A stretch of 7,168 bases of DNA, from NCBI GenBank assembly GCA_028710655.1, contig JAQTTS010000108.1, forward strand, positions 1 through 7,168. The letters run 5' to 3'. The translations under genes were made by a program, and so were the position numbers. This stretch comes from Dehalococcoidales bacterium (lineage in GTDB: Bacteria > Chloroflexota > Dehalococcoidia > Dehalococcoidales > UBA5760). Under the pieces are notes generated by a model. That model saw nothing but the letters and a program-made list of their open reading frames with translations. It did not search any database and was not told the origin of the DNA. Within the stretch, counting starts at the first letter, position 1, and each line of letters starts with the position of its first letter. Of the stretch, positions 1 to 5,151 are shown piece after piece.

Positions 1-485
1 AGAGCGTAGGCAAGAGCAGTAATAGAGTTCAAGAACGACCGGCGGATTTTCTCCGCCTGCTGGCTAACCCGCTCTTCCAGGTGCTGCTGGTAGTCCCGGT
101 TCTCCATCTCCAGTCTCTTCCGTTCCAGAGCCCGCTCCACACTCAAGGCGACTCCGCCAAGGTTAAACGGTTTGGTGACATAGTCATAGGCACCATGCTT
201 CATACAATACACAGCAATATCGGTATCGGTGATAGCGGTAGCCATAATCACTACCGTATCAGGGTAGGCAGCCTTTATTTCGGGCAGTAACTGAACCCCT
301 GATTTACCCGGCATCTTGATATCGAGAAGAACCAGTGCCACCGCACCGGCCTGCAACTCATCGATAGCCTGAGCGGCACTACCGGCTTCGCGACACCGGT
401 AGCCCATGCTAACCAGCTTCCGTTCGAGGAGTTTGCGAATCGCTTCCTCATCATCAATTATCAGTATCGTTTCTTTAGCGGGCAT
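1..485 (-). CDS. Response regulator, probably REC plus HD-GYP output (3' end outside window)
   Basis: About 161 N-terminal residues are visible; the gene runs off the left edge. Residues 1-120 form a receiver domain: acidic pocket D11-D12, phospho-acceptor D55 in LLDIKMP, T83 and K105 in the KPF motif. A charged, probably coiled-coil linker follows (about 118-148), and the visible part ends in SITALAYA. That linker followed by an ITALAYAL-like segment is how the HD-GYP cyclic-di-GMP phosphodiesterase domain usually begins in RpfG-like regulators. The output domain is therefore inferred, because no HD or GYP residues are in view. The ATG at 485 has a good Shine-Dalgarno (GAGG in AAGGTGAGGAAAGAG) just upstream. 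It begins 35 nt after the stop of the histidine kinase gene, so the two should be co-transcribed and the kinase is its likely phosphodonor. Confidence 0.85.
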   Translation of the reverse strand, partial: MPAKETILIIDDEEAIRKLLERKLVSMGYRCREAGSAAQAIDELQAGAVALVLLDIKMPGKSGVQLLPEIKAAYPDTVVIMATAITDTDIAVYCMKHGAYDYVTKPFNLGGVALSVERALERKRLEMENRDYQQHLEERVSQQAEKIRRSFLNSITALAYA

Positions 486-520
486 CTCTTTCCTCACCTT
501 AATATTTCTCTATTCAAACT

Positions 521-2011
521 CTACAGCTTCCCCACCAGGACAGTCCCTTCATCGGTATGATGAAGAGGCAGATCTACAGTAAAGACAGCGCCCTGACCCG
601 GTATGCTCTCGGCATATATCCGACCGCCGTGACCGGTTACTATGCCATGACAGATGCTTAAGCCCAGACCGGTCCCTTTGCCAACCCCCTTGGTGGTGAA
701 GAATGGGTCGAACAGGTGCCCCATGGCCTCCTTAGCAATACCAGGGCCGTCGTCGGCGAAAGTAACCCTGACGATATCATCGGCCTTTTCTGTGGCAATA
801 CTCAGGGTGCCTCCCTGATTGGCCTCCGCCATGAAGTATTCGGCGTTGATGATAATATTGAGAAAAACCTGCTGAAGCTGGAAATAGTCGGCAACAACAT
901 CAGGCAGGTCAGCTAATCTGAGATTGACTTCAATGTTATTCAACTTCTGCTGGTAGGCACGAAGCTCAAGTACACTTTCGATAATATTATTGATATTCAC
1001 CGTCTGTTTCACCTGATCGTGCCGCTGCGAGAAGGTGAGGAGATTCTTCACTATCCCGGAAGCCCTTTCCGCTTCCCGCAATACAATCTCAACATTACCC
1101 CTGATGCTATCCGTCAGGTCCTCTTCCAGAAGCAACTGGGTAAAGCCGAGTACGGAGGTCAGGGGATTATTCACCTCATGGGCAATACCGGCGGACAACT
1201 CGCCAAGAGAAGCCAACCGGTCGGCAATGAGAAGCTGTTCTTCCATACGCTTACGCTCGGTGATATCGCGGGTGATATGGACGGAAGCGACAACCTCACC
1301 CTGCTCATTGATTACAGGCGACGTAGCCGTCTCAAGGTAAACTCCCAGGTGAGGCTCAAAATACTCCGCTATACTCGGCAACTTGCTCTGCATTGTTTTT
1401 CTATGGGGACAATGCGGTACCGGCTCACTTGTCCCGTGAACCAGTTCATAACAGGTTTTGCCAACAAGCTCCCGCGGGTGCTTCTTGAAGATATCAGCAT
1501 AAGCCTTATTCAATCTGACAATTCTGAAATTACTATCCTGAATGGAAACCCAGTCTGTAATGGTATCGATGGTTGTCCGCCACTCCTCGGCCGCCCGCCT
1601 TATTTTTCCCTCCATCAACCGGTGCTCACGGCGTAAATCGGACTCACGCAACTCCCGCTTAACAGAGGAGACAAGCCCGGGCAGATTGTTCTTCATTACA
1701 TAGTCATGGGCACCGGCTTTGATAGCCGCCGCAGCAGCTTCCTCACCAACCGCACCGGATACAATAATAAACGGTATATCGATTCCGAGCTCTCGTAACA
1801 GCACCAGCGCTTCGTGAGCACTGAGGTACGGCATTATGTAGTCAGCGATAACGATATCCCAAGCCTGTTTATCTAGGGCCTCCCTCATGGCTGCGGCCGT
1901 CTCAACACGTTGCCAAATCGGGCTGTAGCCACCGCGCTTCAGTTCCCGCAGCAGTACCTGCGCATCTTCATCCGAGTCTTCTAAAACCAATACCCTAAGC
2001 GGACTGCTCAT
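521..2011 (-). CDS. Cytosolic hybrid histidine kinase, REC-PAS-HisKA-HATPase_c
   Basis: A 496-residue sensor kinase with no membrane segment, so it acts in the cytoplasm. Domain order: N-terminal receiver (about 3-125; E11/D12, D57 in the ADYIMP motif, S84, K106 in VMKNN); PAS domain (about 140-252) ending in the usual DITERK linker; HisKA dimerisation helix with the phospho-acceptor H277 in the AHEVNNP motif; HATPase_c with N box (NIIINA, about 383-388), G1 box DDGPGIA (about 418-424), F box FDPFFTTK and G2 box GTGLGLS. All catalytic motifs are intact. The open frame extends 36 codons further upstream. I chose the ATG at 2011 because AGAGGT lies 5 nt before it and the receiver starts at once, while the upstream extension looks like non-family sequence. 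The receiver may take phosphate from another kinase or tune this one; the gene 35 nt downstream is its likely partner. The PAS carries a Cys/His cluster (see findings). Its signal is unknown. Confidence 0.93.
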   Translation of the reverse strand: MSSPLRVLVLEDSDEDAQVLLRELKRGGYSPIWQRVETAAAMREALDKQAWDIVIADYIMPYLSAHEALVLLRELGIDIPFIIVSGAVGEEAAAAAIKAGAHDYVMKNNLPGLVSSVKRELRESDLRREHRLMEGKIRRAAEEWRTTIDTITDWVSIQDSNFRIVRLNKAYADIFKKHPRELVGKTCYELVHGTSEPVPHCPHRKTMQSKLPSIAEYFEPHLGVYLETATSPVINEQGEVVASVHITRDITERKRMEEQLLIADRLASLGELSAGIAHEVNNPLTSVLGFTQLLLEEDLTDSIRGNVEIVLREAERASGIVKNLLTFSQRHDQVKQTVNINNIIESVLELRAYQQKLNNIEVNLRLADLPDVVADYFQLQQVFLNIIINAEYFMAEANQGGTLSIATEKADDIVRVTFADDGPGIAKEAMGHLFDPFFTTKGVGKGTGLGLSICHGIVTGHGGRIYAESIPGQGAVFTVDLPLHHTDEGTVLVGKL

Positions 2012-2135
2012 TTTTACCTCTGATCTGGCGTCGAACAATCGCCAGCTAACACCCGTGCTACAGCCACCATGTCTTTCTTGCAATACGAATAGCCTGGCTG
2101 ATAACCCCGAATTCAGCACCTAATTATCAGGAAAG

Positions 2136-2160
2136 AGGTTAAGATTGAATAACAGGTTAA
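2136..2160. repeat. Direct heptamer repeat AGGTTAA, 18-bp period
   Basis: AGGTTAA occurs at 2136-2142 and again at 2154-2160, in the gap between the small HTH gene and the histidine kinase. Read on the minus strand it is TTAACCT twice, upstream of the kinase start. A spacing of 18 bp is not a whole number of helical turns. A chance pair is possible, and the second copy is also part of the hairpin at 2153-2190. Confidence 0.35.
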
Positions 2161-2190
2161 TCACCTGCTATGCTTTACCTGATTAACCAG
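2153..2190 (-). other. Long inverted repeat spanning the stop codon of the HTH gene
   Basis: Arms CAGGTTAATCA (2153-2163) and TGATTAACCAG (2180-2190) pair over 11 positions with a single mismatch, around a 16-nt loop. The inner 9 bp are perfect. On the minus-strand transcript the TGA stop of the HTH gene lies in the distal arm, and an AU-rich but not poly-U stretch follows (TTATTCAATCTTAACC). It could be a weak terminator or attenuator lowering read-through into the kinase gene, an RNA-stability element, or a protein-binding palindrome. Confidence 0.5.
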
Positions 2191-2370
2191 CGCCCTTAAC
2201 CCCTCCACGTCCTCCCCGGTAAACAGCCGCCATCCCCTCCTATCACGATATCGGGGCTCACCGGCAATACCCTCCTTAAACCAGCGAAAGAGGGTGCTCC
2301 GGCTGATACCGACCAGGCGATAAACCTCGCCGGTGCGATAGTAGGTCTGCTCATCCAATACCACTGGCAC
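2161..2370 (-). CDS. Small MerR/excisionase-like helix-turn-helix protein
   Basis: A 69-residue protein that is essentially one DNA-binding domain. Residues 10-31 (YYRTGEVYRLVGISRSTLFRW) fit the MerR-type helix-turn-helix. The wing is at about 40-52 (YRDRRGWRLFTGED), where the RGWRLFT segment is typical of the MerR_1/HTH_17 fold. There is no C-terminal effector or dimerisation domain, unlike full MerR proteins of 120 or more residues, so it probably acts as a small accessory DNA-binding factor. The start is GTG at 2370, with GGGAGG 9 nt upstream. It lies between an OmpR-type regulator and the histidine kinase, all on the same strand: 204 nt from the former and 149 nt from the latter. A regulatory role for this signalling cluster is inference. 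Excisionase is an alternative by fold, but no integrase is present. Confidence 0.8.
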   Translation of the reverse strand: MPVVLDEQTYYRTGEVYRLVGISRSTLFRWFKEGIAGEPRYRDRRGWRLFTGEDVEGLRALVNQVKHSR

Positions 2371-2469
2371 AACCTTGGTCCTCCCGGAAATATTTGATAC
2401 TACTCAACTATTTCTCCGGCTAGCTGCTTCATACTAATATGGGAATACTAAACAAAAGCTTAAGAATCG

Positions 2470-2496
2470 TTCCTAATTTCTAAACGTTTCCTAAAC
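2470..2496. promoter_or_regulatory. Tandem CTAAAC repeats, candidate OmpR-family binding box
   Basis: CTAAAC occurs at 2480-2485 and 2491-2496, separated by 5 nt, giving an 11-bp period. A related TTCCTAA lies just upstream (2470-2476), and the wider copies read TTTCTAAAC and TTTCCTAAAC. Direct hexamers at one helical turn are the usual layout for PhoB/OmpR-type winged-helix regulators. The box lies about 100 bp upstream of the HTH gene and just downstream of an OmpR-family regulator gene. Which protein binds it, if any, is inference. Confidence 0.4.
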
Positions 2497-2516
2497 AGAC
2501 TTCGGAAAGACAAAGG

Positions 2517-2560
2517 GTCTTCTGGGAGAAGACACTCAGAATGTTTGACCGCCAAGCGGT
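2517..2560 (-). terminator. Two small hairpins after the response regulator gene, possible terminator
   Basis: Reading the minus-strand transcript past the stop of the OmpR-type gene, two perfect small stem-loops occur. The first is ACCGC/GCGGT (2548-2560, 3-nt loop). The second is GTCTTC/GAAGAC (2517-2533, 5-nt loop), followed by CCTTTGTCTTT, a broken U-rich tail. They are in the right place to end the regulator transcript before the HTH gene, but the U tract is poor, so efficient termination is uncertain. Confidence 0.35.
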
Positions 2561-2574
2561 AGGTGATTTTTCAG

Positions 2575-3270
2575 CTAAGAAGCATCTTTAAACAGGTAGC
2601 CGACACCGGAGACAGTGGTAATGTATTCAGGATTTTGAGGGTCAGCTTCAAGCTTAGTGCGCAGGCGATTGATAAAAACATGCAGAAACTGCCTATCCTC
2701 GACATAATCGGATCCCCATACCCTACCCAGAAGGTGCGTATGACTCAAGACCTTACCGGCATTGGATACTAACTCCTGCAACAGCATATACTCGGTAGGG
2801 GTTAACCTGACTTCCTTACCGGCCACGGTAACTCTTCTTCGCAAGAGATCAACCTCCATGCTACCCCTGATGAAGGAAGAAGGTTCACGAACCTCACTCG
2901 GCGTTCTGGCCCGACGAAGCACCGACTTGACCCGGGCGATTAGCTCATCCATGGCGAACGGTTTGGTAACGAAGTCATCAGCACCGAGGTTCAAACAGCG
3001 TACCTTATCCAGGGTCTCGCCGCGAGCACTGAGCATAATAATCGGGACCTGAGACCACTCACGAAGCCGCCGGCAGACTTCAAAGCCATCGACATTGGGC
3101 ATCGTGATATCCAGAATCACCAGGTCAGGGGAATCTCTTTCCACAGCCTCGATAGTAGCTGCACCATCCGTTGCGGTAAGGACATCGCAACCATCGTTTC
3201 TCAGAATGGCAGAAACAAATTTCACCACTATCGGGTCATCATCAGCAATGAGGACGCGAGGGCGATGCAC
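2575..3270 (-). CDS. OmpR/PhoB-family response regulator (REC plus winged helix)
   Basis: A 231-residue DNA-binding response regulator of normal family length. The receiver (1-118) has the acidic pocket D10-D12, phospho-acceptor D54 in LDITMP, S81 and K103 in TKPF. The C-terminal winged-helix domain (about 133-228) has the family signs RLTPTEYMLLQ, the recognition-helix region VEDRQFLHVFINRLRTKLE and the terminal hairpin TTVSGVGYLF. It most resembles KdpE/PhoP-type regulators, but the regulon cannot be named. The start is GTG at 3270: an in-frame TAG lies directly before it, and GGGAGG sits 9 nt upstream. A consensus promoter (3365-3393) gives an 88-nt leader. No kinase gene is immediately adjacent; the histidine kinase at 521-2011, beyond the small HTH gene, is the closest possible partner. 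Confidence 0.93.
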   Translation of the reverse strand: MHRPRVLIADDDPIVVKFVSAILRNDGCDVLTATDGAATIEAVERDSPDLVILDITMPNVDGFEVCRRLREWSQVPIIMLSARGETLDKVRCLNLGADDFVTKPFAMDELIARVKSVLRRARTPSEVREPSSFIRGSMEVDLLRRRVTVAGKEVRLTPTEYMLLQELVSNAGKVLSHTHLLGRVWGSDYVEDRQFLHVFINRLRTKLEADPQNPEYITTVSGVGYLFKDAS

Positions 3271-3351
3271 CTACCATTACCTCCCATAGCCAAGATGACT
3301 CGACATATTGACCCGAAGGCACAGAGTACGGCATTAACATACCTGTGTATA

Positions 3352-3367
3352 CTTAAGCTAGTTTAAG
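3352..3367. promoter_or_regulatory. CTTAA/TTAAG inverted repeat at the regulator start site
   Basis: CTTAA (3352-3356) and TTAAG (3363-3367) form an inverted repeat around a 6-nt spacer. The same bases on the minus strand also read as the near-direct repeat CTTAAAC-TAG-CTTAAGT with a 10-bp period. It overlaps the -10 box and predicted start site of the response regulator promoter, where a repressor or autoregulator could act. The AT-rich composition makes chance plausible. Confidence 0.3.
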
Positions 3368-3393
3368 ATATGCTATTTTCGCTATTCTGTCAA
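3365..3393 (-). promoter_or_regulatory. Sigma-70-type promoter of the OmpR-family regulator
   Basis: On the minus strand a perfect -35 TTGACA (3388-3393) is followed after exactly 17 bp by the -10 TATCTT (3365-3370). Transcription would begin near 3358, about 88 nt before the GTG start. It is divergent from the tRNA promoter at 3414-3442, with only 20 bp between the two -35 boxes. Confidence 0.7.
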
Positions 3394-3413
3394 CACCACT
3401 AGTGATACGCTCC

Positions 3414-3442
3414 TTGCGGTCAAGTGGCTTTGTTGCTAAAAT
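3414..3442 (+). promoter_or_regulatory. Promoter of the tRNA-Arg gene
   Basis: TTGCGG (3414-3419) and TAAAAT (3437-3442) are spaced by 17 bp. They predict a start near 3449, about 20 nt before the mature tRNA 5' end. The position suits a tRNA transcription unit. Confidence 0.6.
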
Positions 3443-3468
3443 TAAGCGGCAACGGGTGAGATATATGT

Positions 3469-3545
3469 GCCCCTGTAGCTCAGGTGGATAGAGCAGCGGT
3501 TTCCTAAACCGCGTGTCGCGCGTTCGAGTCGCGCCAGGGGTACCA
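3469..3545 (+). tRNA. tRNA-Arg (anticodon CCU), CCA encoded
   Basis: The full cloverleaf can be drawn. Acceptor GCCCCTG (3469-3475) pairs with CAGGGGT (3535-3541), with one G-U at the first pair. The D stem is GCTC/GAGC (3478-3481/3491-3494). The anticodon stem GCGGT/ACCGC (3496-3500/3508-3512) surrounds loop TTCCTAA, with anticodon CCT at 3503-3505. The variable loop has 5 nt. T stem GCGCG/CGCGC (3518-3522/3530-3534) has loop TTCGAGT. Discriminator A is at 3542 and the encoded CCA at 3543-3545. The anticodon CCU reads the arginine codon AGG. No partial copy of its 3' end appears elsewhere in the window, so it shows no sign of use as an integration site here. Confidence 0.97.
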
Positions 3546-3563
3546 CTTTTTGTAGCTAAAATA

Positions 3564-3572
3564 TGGTATGAT
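3564..3572 (+). promoter_or_regulatory. Extended -10 promoter before the 70-residue gene
   Basis: TGGTATGAT (3564-3572) is an extended -10 element (TGn followed by TATGAT, 5 of 6 matches to consensus). It lies between the tRNA and the ATG at 3601. The -35 region 17 bp upstream is poor, as is common for extended -10 promoters. A second reading, TTGTAG-N16-TATTAA (3550-3577), overlaps it. Confidence 0.5.
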
Positions 3573-3600
3573 ATTAAAATAAAAAGGGAGGATGTGAGCA

Positions 3601-3813
3601 ATGGCATCAGCTATAGACTATGAAAAGGTGATGGCGGAGATAGTCTACATCAATCTGCCAGGTCCGGGAGAACCGACAGATAGAATGAGTGGGAGCCAAA
3701 TGCTCCACGGGTTTCTGTGTGACCTTTACAAGGCGACAGATGCGGCGGTTAAGCAATACGTAAACGAGCTTTGCCTGAAATGGAATGTGCATTATAGACA
3801 AGCACCAAAGTAA
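3601..3813 (+). CDS. Small hypothetical protein, 70 residues
   Basis: I do not recognise this protein. It is supported as a gene by a strong Shine-Dalgarno (GGGAGG, 9 nt before the ATG), by a candidate extended -10 promoter 28 bp upstream, and by codon use that looks coding. It is a soluble, mixed-charge protein with no signal peptide or membrane segment. Features include a Gly/Pro-rich turn (PGPGEP, about 20-25), a probable helical stretch from about 33 to 62 (MLHGFLCDLYKATDAAVKQY and onward) and two cysteines in the second half (C39 and C58). An overlapping frame on the other strand (3607-3894) starts with TTG and has no good ribosome site, so the plus-strand frame is preferred. It lies 55 nt after the tRNA and is followed by a structured non-coding stretch that ends in a terminator. 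Function unknown. Confidence 0.65.
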   Translation: MASAIDYEKVMAEIVYINLPGPGEPTDRMSGSQMLHGFLCDLYKATDAAVKQYVNELCLKWNVHYRQAPK

Positions 3814-3858
3814 TTCCATATAGGGATTCCCCACGCTCTCCAGGAAAAGGGAAACGTA

Positions 3859-3978
3859 CACTGCAATTCCTCGCAAGCATCTCCGTTTTGACAAGGAAAG
3901 CGCCCCTTAATGGCGCTTGTTGTAGTGACCATCCTTATTGTCCGCACCAGAAAGTGCCTCAAGCTTTATAGACAATAA
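3859..3978 (+). ncRNA. Candidate structured RNA or structured 3' UTR
   Basis: By eye the plus-strand RNA forms a consistent set of helices. P1 CACTGCAA/TTGTAGTG (3859-3866/3920-3927, one G-U) encloses P2 TTCCT/AGGAA (3867-3871/3894-3898) and P3 AGCGCC/GGCGCT (3899-3904/3912-3917), which makes a three-way junction. P4 TTATTGTC/GACAATAA (3935-3942/3971-3978, perfect 8 bp) contains inner stem GCAC/GTGC (3944-3947/3954-3957). An intrinsic terminator follows 12 nt later. It matches no RNA family I know: no SRP, tmRNA or RNase P hallmarks are visible. It starts 45 nt after the stop of the 70-residue gene, so it is either that message's 3' UTR or a separate RNA. This is paper folding only. Confidence 0.35.
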
Positions 3979-3990
3979 CCAGATACGATA

Positions 3991-4022
3991 GAAGGGCTCC
4001 GAAATTCGGGGGCCCTTCTTTT
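3991..4022 (+). terminator. Intrinsic terminator
   Basis: GAAGGGC (3991-3997) pairs with GCCCTTC (4012-4018). The inner CCG/CGG is separated from the outer stem by a small bulge, and the loop is short. TTTT (4019-4022) follows directly. It ends the transcript that carries the 70-residue gene and/or the structured RNA, about 100 bp before the nitrilase-family promoter. Confidence 0.8.
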
Positions 4023-4122
4023 GCTACTGCTCTAATCAGCTACAGATACCATACCGTAAGACAAAAATCAGCTTGCTACCTGTCTACTTTCTTTCAAGAG
4101 GAAATACGACCCTGAATGAAGT

Positions 4123-4161
4123 TTGACTTGCTATTGGTCTTTATGCATTATAGGCTATGAT
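4123..4161 (+). promoter_or_regulatory. Promoter region of the nitrilase-family gene
   Basis: Two overlapping sigma-70 readings exist. One is TTGACT-N17-CATTAT (4123-4151), the other TTGGTC-N16-TATGAT (4134-4161). Either puts the start 20-30 nt before the ATG at 4188. The first has the better -35 box, the second the better -10 box. Confidence 0.5.
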
Positions 4162-4187
4162 TTATGACTGATACTGGAGGTAGCGTC

Positions 4188-5018
4188 ATGCGTGACAAAA
4201 CACAAGTTGCGGCGGTTCAGATGGAGCCCAAGATAATGAATAACTCGAGGAATCTTGAGGAAATAATAGTTAGAATGCGGGTGGCTGCCAGTAGGGGCGC
4301 TGAGTTGATTGTGTTTCCCGAGTGTGCCTTAACCGGCTACGTTTTTGCCAGCCGCAATGAAGCTCTACCGTACGTAGAGACGGTTCCCGGCCCAAGCACA
4401 ATGAAGCTGGAAGCATGCTGTCGTGAATTAGGCGTGTACGCAGTGGTCGGTCTTTTGGAAACGACCGGCAACAAACACTTTAATACTGCCGCTCTTATTG
4501 GACCGGAAGGGCTTATCGGCAGATACAGAAAGATACATCTCCCTTATCTAGGCGTTGACCGATTCCTCGACCATGGCGACGAACCTTTTAAAGTGTATCA
4601 GACTGGGATAGGCAATATCGGTATGCTCATCTGCTACGACTGTAATTTTCCTGAAAGCGCCCGCGTTATGGCATTAATGGGTGCAGATATTTTGGTACTA
4701 CCAACAAACTGGCCTGAGGGCCGGGAAAAAATCCCACAATATATTGTTCCCGCTCGAGCTCTTGAAAATAGGGTGCATCTTGTGGCAGCAAACCGCACCG
4801 GTAATGAGCGCGGTACTGAATTTATCGGCCAGAGCAAGATTATCAATTCCCGGGGAGACATGCTAGCGCAGGCCGCCGAGAAAGCCGAGATCCTGTACGG
4901 CGAAGTCAGTCTGGCCGAATCAAGAGAAAAGCGCGTTATTTTCAAGCCCGGTGAGTTTGAAGTGGACTGCATTAGCGACAGGCGGCCGGAGTTTTATGAC
5001 CGGATTACCAGGATTTAG
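4188..5018 (+). CDS. Carbon-nitrogen hydrolase (nitrilase superfamily amidohydrolase)
   Basis: A 276-residue cytosolic hydrolase of the nitrilase superfamily, which cleaves non-peptide C-N bonds in amides, nitriles or carbamoyl compounds. The Glu-Lys-Cys catalytic set is intact: E45 in FPECALTGY, K115 in YRKIHLP and the nucleophile C149 in ICYDCNFPE. Other family marks are AAVQMEP at the N terminus and LVLPTNWP (about 169-176) after the nucleophile. Length is usual for a single-domain amidase-type member. The substrate cannot be read from sequence; omega-amidase, carbamoyl-amidase or aliphatic amidase are all possible. The frame is open 8 codons further upstream, but the ATG at 4188 is chosen because GGAGG lies 7 nt before it and family homology begins immediately. 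It is preceded by its own promoter and followed by a PPC/DUF296 gene on the same strand, 133 nt away. Confidence 0.92.
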   Translation: MRDKTQVAAVQMEPKIMNNSRNLEEIIVRMRVAASRGAELIVFPECALTGYVFASRNEALPYVETVPGPSTMKLEACCRELGVYAVVGLLETTGNKHFNTAALIGPEGLIGRYRKIHLPYLGVDRFLDHGDEPFKVYQTGIGNIGMLICYDCNFPESARVMALMGADILVLPTNWPEGREKIPQYIVPARALENRVHLVAANRTGNERGTEFIGQSKIINSRGDMLAQAAEKAEILYGEVSLAESREKRVIFKPGEFEVDCISDRRPEFYDRITRI

Positions 5019-5050
5019 AATATCCCTAATGTCGTTTTCCACGGAAATTA

Positions 5051-5084
5051 CACCAGGTCACCCCTTGATGGGAGCGACCCGGTG
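5051..5084 (+). other. Hairpin between nitrilase-family and PPC genes
   Basis: CACC-A-GGTC (5051-5059) pairs with GACC-C-GGTG (5076-5084), nine positions with one internal mismatch, and an inner CCC/GGG is possible. It lies 32 nt after the nitrilase-family stop. There is no U tract on either strand, so it is not a standard intrinsic terminator. It may protect the message 3' end, aid factor-dependent termination, or be an operator. Confidence 0.45.
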
Positions 5085-5112
5085 CCGTTAGTAGCAATTG
5101 TCTATTCGTGTC

Positions 5113-5121
5113 TGTTAAAAT
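5113..5121 (+). promoter_or_regulatory. Extended -10 promoter before the PPC/DUF296 gene
   Basis: TGTTAAAAT (5113-5121) fits an extended -10 box (TGn plus TAAAAT), with no recognisable -35 at 17 bp. It predicts a start near 5128, about 24 nt before the TTG start codon. Confidence 0.4.
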
Positions 5122-5151
5122 GTTACTCAAATATGGAAATTAGGAGATCGA

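Noticed and set aside
1019..1636. Plus-strand open frame of 205 codons
   Set aside because: It is antisense to the PAS and HisKA region of the histidine kinase, which has all motifs intact. The frame itself has no family features and no ribosome site.
2012..2119. 36-codon N-terminal extension of the histidine kinase
   Set aside because: The internal ATG at 2011 has a good ribosome site and the receiver domain begins there; the extension does not look like part of the domain.
3469..3545. tRNA-Arg as an integration (att) site
   Set aside because: No repeat of the tRNA 3' end and no integrase or mobile-element gene is present in the window; the MerR-like HTH protein alone is not evidence of an excisionase.
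3353..3607. Minus-strand open frame over the tRNA, with residues such as GATRTRDTRFRKP
   Set aside because: It is the reverse complement of the tRNA-Arg gene and its flanks. Such frames are a known type of spurious annotation.
3607..3894. Minus-strand frame of 95 codons opposite the small gene
   Set aside because: It has a TTG start without a convincing ribosome site, and the opposite strand has a strong site and promoter.
4116..4160. Possible 14-residue leader peptide before the nitrilase-family gene
   Set aside because: The nearest purine-rich site is too far from the ATG, and most of the frame overlaps the predicted promoter, so it would not be transcribed from it.
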